Assembly: GCA_018806985.1 (NCBI GenBank)
Contig: JADANN010000375.1
Coordinates: 1,302,001 to 1,366,000, forward strand
Reading direction: 5' to 3'
Length of the DNA stretch: 64,000 bases
Source: Angiostrongylus vasorum
Taxonomy: Eukaryota > Nematoda > Chromadorea > Rhabditida > Metastrongylidae
Under the pieces are notes generated by a model, which had not been told where the DNA came from, ran no database searches, and saw only the letters and a list, made by a program, of their open reading frames with translations. This document shows, piece by piece, positions 58,950 to 64,000 of the stretch. The translations under genes were made by a program, and so were the position numbers. Within the stretch, counting starts at the first letter, position 1; every line of letters begins with the position of its first letter.

Positions 58950-59989
58950 CTTGAAATATGAGCCTTGACGAAAAAAATGCGAGAAGAATCATGATTGATT
59001 CACTCTAAAAGAAAACACTATAGATTTACACTATAGTAAAATATAGACACTTGCACTTTGTCGGCGATATAAGTTTTGGTGATTTTTCCCCTTGTGGTGA
59101 AGTTCACTGTGAGCTGAGATAGGTTCATTCTACGTCGAGACGCATTCTGGTGAACTCTAGCATTGAAATCAATTCACATCGTCAAAAATATTTTTACATG
59201 GACTTTTGCGATGTAGCTTGATAATGACAGATATGCCATTCAATTGCACTTTTGCCAACATCAGAGCGTCCTCCAAAAAGAGCCTACGTGCTCCTTTCTC
59301 TTGAATATTTTCCGGTCTAATACGGATGTTCAACATGGCTAGACATATCGCAACGAATTCCATAAGCTTACCACCCTCTTGAATCGTTGACCTTCTGCAT
59401 CGTCGGTTAATAGCCTTTTGGTTCCCATCAATTATCTGACGACTGACTCATTGACATCAGTAGCAGTCGAACAGAAGTTAAGCGCACTTGAGAGGTTTTT
59501 ACGTACGAACTTGTCCGTCCTTTTGACTATTTCTGCAATCCTACCCAGTGACGTGTCATTTATTTTTCCCAAACTTTGCTCTCATCTTGTACTTTGATAG
59601 TCGCTGTCACCGTTTGAACCCACCCGTTCGCGATCACTATAAAGTCACCTGTTCAAAGGCTTAGCTGCCTGGTACTGAACTCTGCAGTGGTTGTTCATCG
59701 TTTACACCTGATGACGCCAACGATCGTACATCTGATCTTAGCAGCTTTTTTGGTAAATAGTTACATTTAGTTACTCCCTTCGAGCTTCGTCTACCATGTA
59801 CCATATTCAGTAAAAGGAAAACATCACTATTTCCTCCCTTCTAACAATATGAAAGAGACTTATTCAGACTGCCAAACCATCGCTGATATGTAGTGATTTT
59901 TTTGCATAGGTTTTCCCTCTAGTCCATCTTTGCTATAATCCCCTTTTCTAAACTTCGTACAATGCCGTTGTGAATTTTCTTCATTTCAG
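58950..59989. other. 5' flank of the astacin gene; no confident exon
   Basis: A - strand frame (59363-59169) reads EFVAICLAMLNIRIRPENIQ and continues; it looks protein-like but I cannot name it or place splice sites. Confidence 0.3.
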
Positions 59990-60938
59990 CTGCTTGTCAC
60001 TGAGTCGAGTTATATCAGTTCGAGGGAGGCTTTCCAAAAATACCATCGAACTAAGCGTCTCGCTATTCATCCATCACAATGGCGAACCAAGTAGGTTTCT
60101 TTGCCGCTGGCTTTCGTAGATCTCTTGAAATTGAGGTCACAATCATCAACAGGATCTAAATCAATGATAAATATATTTTAGCCTTTTGGCCAGGAGGTGT
60201 AGTGCCATACGAAATTGCTCCTCATTACAATTACTGGGAAAGATCTGTCATCCTATCTGCAATGGTCGAATTTCCCAGGCACACATGCATTTACTTCCGA
60301 CCGCGAACTCAAGCGGATCGCTACTACGTATCCATAAACAAGCACTACAACCTTGAGAGGTGAATGGACTCGATTTTGATGATTATGTGATAATTGATCT
60401 CTAGGATGGAATAGCTCCAAAAGGACCCTATTACTTTACTTAGATCACAATTTCGATAAACTCAGAATAGGCATTTCAGATGCTTCTCGTATATTGGACG
60501 GCAAACGTCGCTAATATTCAGAACTCCTGAAGGCAATATAGAGACACGAATGCGTCTTCATCCAAGTTGCCTTGTGGTAAATGGTCGTGGGACAGTTATG
60601 CATGAATTGATGCACATCATTGGATTCTTTCACGAACATCAAAGGTTCGGCTCTCAATTAGTTTTCCATTCTTTTTACTTTAATAATATCAACGAGTCCC
60701 TTCCTAACTTTCTAATTGACAAAAAGCTTTTACTTTCAGAGACGACCGTGATCAACGAATTCAAGGAAGTTCAACGCATTACAATTTTAAGATTTATCCG
60801 AGAACGGTGGCATACTACATGGGACCGTATGACCCAACATCATTGATGCATTACAATTTTCCCGGAATCGTCTATCCACGTTCATATTTCAGCGCCAGTG
60901 ACATAAATCGAATTAATACGCTCTATCGATGTCCGGTG
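59990..60938 (+). CDS. Astacin-family (M12A) zinc metalloprotease
   Basis: Exons 59990-60090, 60182-60359, 60480-60644 and 60740-60938. The last three join in phase. Exon 1 ends with a basic RTKRLA-type site, a likely propeptide cleavage region. The mature domain starts WPGGVVPYEIAPHYN, the usual astacin N-terminus. The zinc site is HELMHIIGFFHEH in exon 3 (HExxHxxGxxHE, three His ligands and catalytic Glu). The Met-turn is SLMHYNFPG with the Tyr ligand in exon 4, followed by ASDINRINTLYRC, the domain end. Expected role: secreted protease acting on matrix, cuticle or gut substrates. In parasitic nematodes the family is often expanded. The join 60090/60182 is one base out of phase as I read it, so either a short exon is missing or the copy is damaged. 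No EGF/CUB domains seen; a Ser/Thr-rich frame at 61314-61543 may be the tail. Confidence 0.85.
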
Positions 60939-61013
60939 GTAAGTTTTTCGCTGGCTTTTCCTTTACTACAGCAATTCACTTTAATGATATACTGACACGC
61001 GGCAACCGTACAG

Positions 61014-61185
61014 ATCAATCACAACGATGCTGAGACATTCGCAAAACTCCGGACCGCAGGCGTCTGCGGTGGGGAACGAACGCTCTATTACCCTTTCCGG
61101 GGGCTAACGCGTTCACCACCACACCATGCGGGTCCTTCGTTTCGCCTGTCTCTCAGCTAGTTCTATCGATCAACGTACAAAGCAT
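61014..61185 (+). mobile_element. Fold-D fragment in or after the astacin gene
   Basis: TCACAACGATGCTGAGACA, CTCCGGACCGCAGGCGTC, GGGCTAACGCGTTCACCACC to CAGCTAGTTCTATCGATC. Confidence 0.8.
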
Positions 61186-61313
61186 TTCTTGTTGTCAGCA
61201 CTTTCTCTTCAGTTGCGCTATTGGCTTAACCGTAATCTATTCGCATCGCTATTTTCGCCAAGCTTTATACGACATTTATTTCCCCATTTTTTTGAGCTAC
61301 CAGTAACTTCCAC

Positions 61314-61543
61314 ATAGATCGATGATGCCTTCTCGGAAACTAGAAACGTACTCTGAAGGATTTTTTGTTCAGAGAGAGGAATTCATAACGAATGGCGTTA
61401 CATCGCCTACGTTCGCAACTCCAGCTGCAAGAGAAGTTCAATCGAGAAGTCTCATATCGCTCCCGATCACATCAACGAACTCATTAGCATCAGATATTAA
61501 CCAGATTAACAGAAACGGAATATTTAAAGTGAAACTGTTTTAG
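61314..61543 (+). CDS. Possible C-terminal exon of the astacin gene
   Basis: Frame after ACATAG reads MMPSRKLETYSEGFFVQREE and continues with Ser/Thr-rich text to TSTNSLASDINQINRNGIFK, stop TAG. The LASDINQIN echoes SASDINRIN at the end of the catalytic domain. Phase with the exon ending 60938 does not fit as read. Low confidence. Confidence 0.35.
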
Positions 61544-61911
61544 ACGTCTATCATTAGCGATAGTGAGGTTCGACTTTTCTTAAGCTGTAGAGCTACGAAG
61601 GGAATTCTACTAGGTTGTTGATCTGTTTTTGTTATTTAATTGTGCTATTCGCATCAGCTGTTCTCTGATCTCAGGATTTTCTTTTTTTACCTCGATTCAT
61701 GCAGCATCAACATAAAAATTTGTATATTTTGTTGGAGAGTTCAAAAAAAGAACATGTGATGTTAAACCACGTGATTTTTCGTTTTCAATTGAAAACGACA
61801 CTTACAATAGAAAAACTCCAGAACATCGAATTCTTCTGTGCTATGCAAAAGAAATACTCCATTTTCCGGCTTTTACCAAACCCTAATAGGTTAAAGAGTA
61901 AAGTGGATAAG

Positions 61912-62188
61912 AAGGATAAAGCTCTCGGCGTTGATCCCTGCCTCAGGGATGCGTCACGGGTTCGACTTCATTAAACGTCGCTTGGAGGTGATTGAATGCG
62001 TATCTGGCTTTTACAATGACTCGCGGTGGCCTACCGATGTATCGAGCCAGTGTTGTTATCCTCCCAGACTAGTCTGGTACCAATTTGCCGACCCTGGAGG
62101 CATAAAAAGGTTTGGTGAGGCACTGGCGCGGGGATCGATCTCAAGTGTGTGTTGCAGGGCGCCTCCGACCACCGCGCCACAAGCGCGG
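61912..62188 (-). mobile_element. SINE-A copy
   Basis: Tail complement AAGGATAAAGCTC at left, central domain complement, head complement GCCTCCGACCACCGCGCCAC at right. Confidence 0.9.
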
Positions 62189-62199
62189 TTCAAGACTAA

Positions 62200-62900
62200 T
62201 AAAAAACAATTGTAAATTGCAAACTGGTTAGTTATTGGGCAAATTCTGTAACAAAATCCTTGAAAAGCGATGAATAGAAAAAGGGAAACTCATGGGGGAA
62301 TCCGTTGGTGCATTCGAACTTAGGAATGAATGACCATTCAAGATGTTCTGTTGTTGATGCGATGTGGTAGAGAGCGACAATTGCGACAAGATAGCGATCA
62401 ACCATGACTACACTAATTTCTCTCGGTGAAAGTCCCATGATGAACTACCACAAAAGCAGAAACAAATAAACGTTCTAATGTGAATAAACATCTCTCAAAA
62501 ATTTTTTCATTGACACACTCAATACATTCCAGTAACAGTAGACACAAATACGAAGTAAATTTGGATCTAGAAAAGCGGAAACACGCGAGTTCTTAACGCG
62601 AACTTTAAAACTGAGCAGCACGGAATGAACTGCTAGCTCTACCCCTACTCGGCTTCTCGTTGTCAACATCATCTTCGATCTTTCTTCGTCGCCACCATAT
62701 TTCTAAACGAAGTTCAATAATTTTTGCTAGTTCCACTACGCACGTGCGTCAGATCGCGGCAGCCACACCCGAATCGATCGATTCACGGTACTAGTCAATA
62801 TGCACGTAATGCATGGTATCGCTTAGCACACAACACACCGCACAGAGTAATGTTGAGGCTGTCTTCTATACAGAATTTGGTAGGAATCTGTTGAAGTTCG
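62200..62900. other. No gene recognised
   Basis: Could hold the last coding exon and 3' UTR of the - strand kinase gene, but no frame stands out. Confidence 0.35.
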
Positions 62901-62905
62901 CTTAC

Positions 62906-63600
62906 TTTGTTTACTTCTTCTAAGAGTTTACGAAGTGAGCTAGCGTCAGGACGTTTTTCCTGGGTCATGATTCCAAGCTAGTTCCATGATTGTGACTATT
63001 TCTTCTGGCATAGCTCGTGGTGGTGGCATACGATAGCCAGCCATCACTTTCTGCTAAAATTTCCAGCACTTTGTGTGAGCTTCATTTCATCTACACAAAA
63101 ATTGCATTGGTTCTAGAAATTCATTGGATGTTCTTGTATTCTATAATTATTGTAACTTGCTTAAATATAATGAACAAGTTACTTTGACAAAAAACACTGT
63201 GTTACATTGAAGTCGCCAATCACCAATTTCTTCCTGAATAAGATATTTCGGACCGATCATACCTTTACGGTATAAGCTTTCCACTGGGCATACGGAGAGT
63301 TATAGGGTATTTCGAACATTTCCCACAACATCACACCGTATGCATAAATGTCCGTATTATAGCGCGTTTCACCAATTCTCCACACCTGAACGGATAGGAA
63401 ACCATGAAGAAAAAAAACTAGTTCTAGCATTTTTCTTGACGACAGTTGGTAATTAATGTCGTCAAAGAACAAATCCTTCATTGTTTCCCGAGTACTTTCG
63501 TTGATGCACTTTAACAAACCATGAGGTACAAGTGTACATCGAATCGCAATTGGTGCCAGGTGAAAGATCGCTGTCGTAAAATTTGACTCTTTTGACGCGA
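62906..63600 (-). CDS. Divergent protein tyrosine kinase, C-lobe exons, with a frameshift
   Basis: Exons on the - strand: an uncertain one at about 63580-63440, then 63385-63263 and 63053-62906. The middle exon encodes VWRIGETRYNTDIYAYGVML then WEMFEIPYNSPYAQW, i.e. kinase subdomain IX (D-x-Y-x-Y-G-V-x-L-W-E, then PY). The last joins in phase: KVMAGYRMPPPRAMPEEIVT then IMELAWNHDP, the tyrosine-kinase C-lobe pattern G-Y-R-x-P-P ... P ... I-M ... W ... D-P. Right after, the expected KRPDASSLRKLLEEVNK is one base out of frame at an A5 run (62954-62958, T5 on +). HRD and DFG motifs are not seen in the window. The + gene left of it converges on it. Exact kinase class not recognised. Confidence 0.7.
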
Positions 63601-64000
63601 TTAGACTTAAAACGCTTGGCTGTATGCTGCAGTATCAGAATGTTATGTTTTCGAATAGTCAAGACCTAGGAACTGATTGAAGCTCTCGAATTTTTCAGTA
63701 CTTAAGAGATTAAATCGCGTTTACTTTTTTTCGTAGATTACCCTTACTCTTTGAGATTTCTGCGAATTTAATCAGCTTTACAAGTAAGGACCGTTATCAG
63801 AAGGAAAACATCATACTGTAATTAGCCCTTTAAAGGATTGCCAACACACTCCCGGATAGCGCGCTATTCGATCTGAACACTCTCCTCCTTGGTGCTGCCC
63901 CCAACATTTTTTAAGCTCATGAAAGACGACGGCTTCCCCTCGTTCCATAAGTCTAATACCTAACACGACTACTACTATCTACAAACCGATTTCGCCATCC

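Noticed and set aside
1..64000. CRISPR array, prokaryotic operon or phage
   Set aside because: Spliced genes, SINEs and LINEs show eukaryotic DNA; repeats are dispersed, not regularly spaced.

Overview
This is eukaryotic nuclear DNA. Genes are split into many short exons (about 60-300 bp) with introns that often end in TTTCAG or TTTTAG. No prokaryotic operon structure is visible. The exon style, the astacin metalloprotease, and the RTE-type LINE and Penelope-like remnants suggest a clade V (strongylid, hookworm-like) nematode. That assignment is inference.

Layout. (1) 1-3137, + strand: 3' end of a helical-repeat protein gene that starts left of the window. (2) about 5.4-6.7 kb, - strand: part of a terminal uridylyl/poly(A)-polymerase-like nucleotidyltransferase, interrupted downstream by a Penelope-like insertion. 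(3) about 13.1-23.8 kb, + strand: a multi-exon helical-repeat gene with a Ser-rich N-terminal part. (4) 26.5-52.6 kb, + strand: a very long gene of about 25 exons coding for PPR/LRPPRC-like helical repeats. Genes 3 and 4 could be one transcription unit. (5) 59.99-60.94 kb, possibly to 61.54 kb, + strand: an astacin-family zinc metalloprotease. (6) 62.9-63.6 kb, - strand: C-terminal part of a divergent tyrosine kinase domain, with a one-base frameshift.

Much of the rest is repeats, mostly in introns. By eye there are five groups: a tRNA-headed SINE (SINE-A, about 21 copies); a second tRNA-headed SINE (SINE-B, 4 copies) that shares a central domain with SINE-A; a SINE-like element of about 375 bp (Rep-C, 8 copies); a foldback element with a tRNA-B-box-like core (Fold-D); and Penelope-like elements (PLEs). 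The PLEs carry GIY-YIG endonuclease remnants and, in their 3' ends, small hammerhead-ribozyme motifs. Degraded RTE-type LINEs lie at 40.2-43.0, 43.3-43.9, 46.0-47.0 and 21.4 kb.

The most notable signals are the eight hammerhead-like motifs tied to PLE ends with clear target-site duplications, and the central domain shared by two SINEs with different tRNA-like heads.
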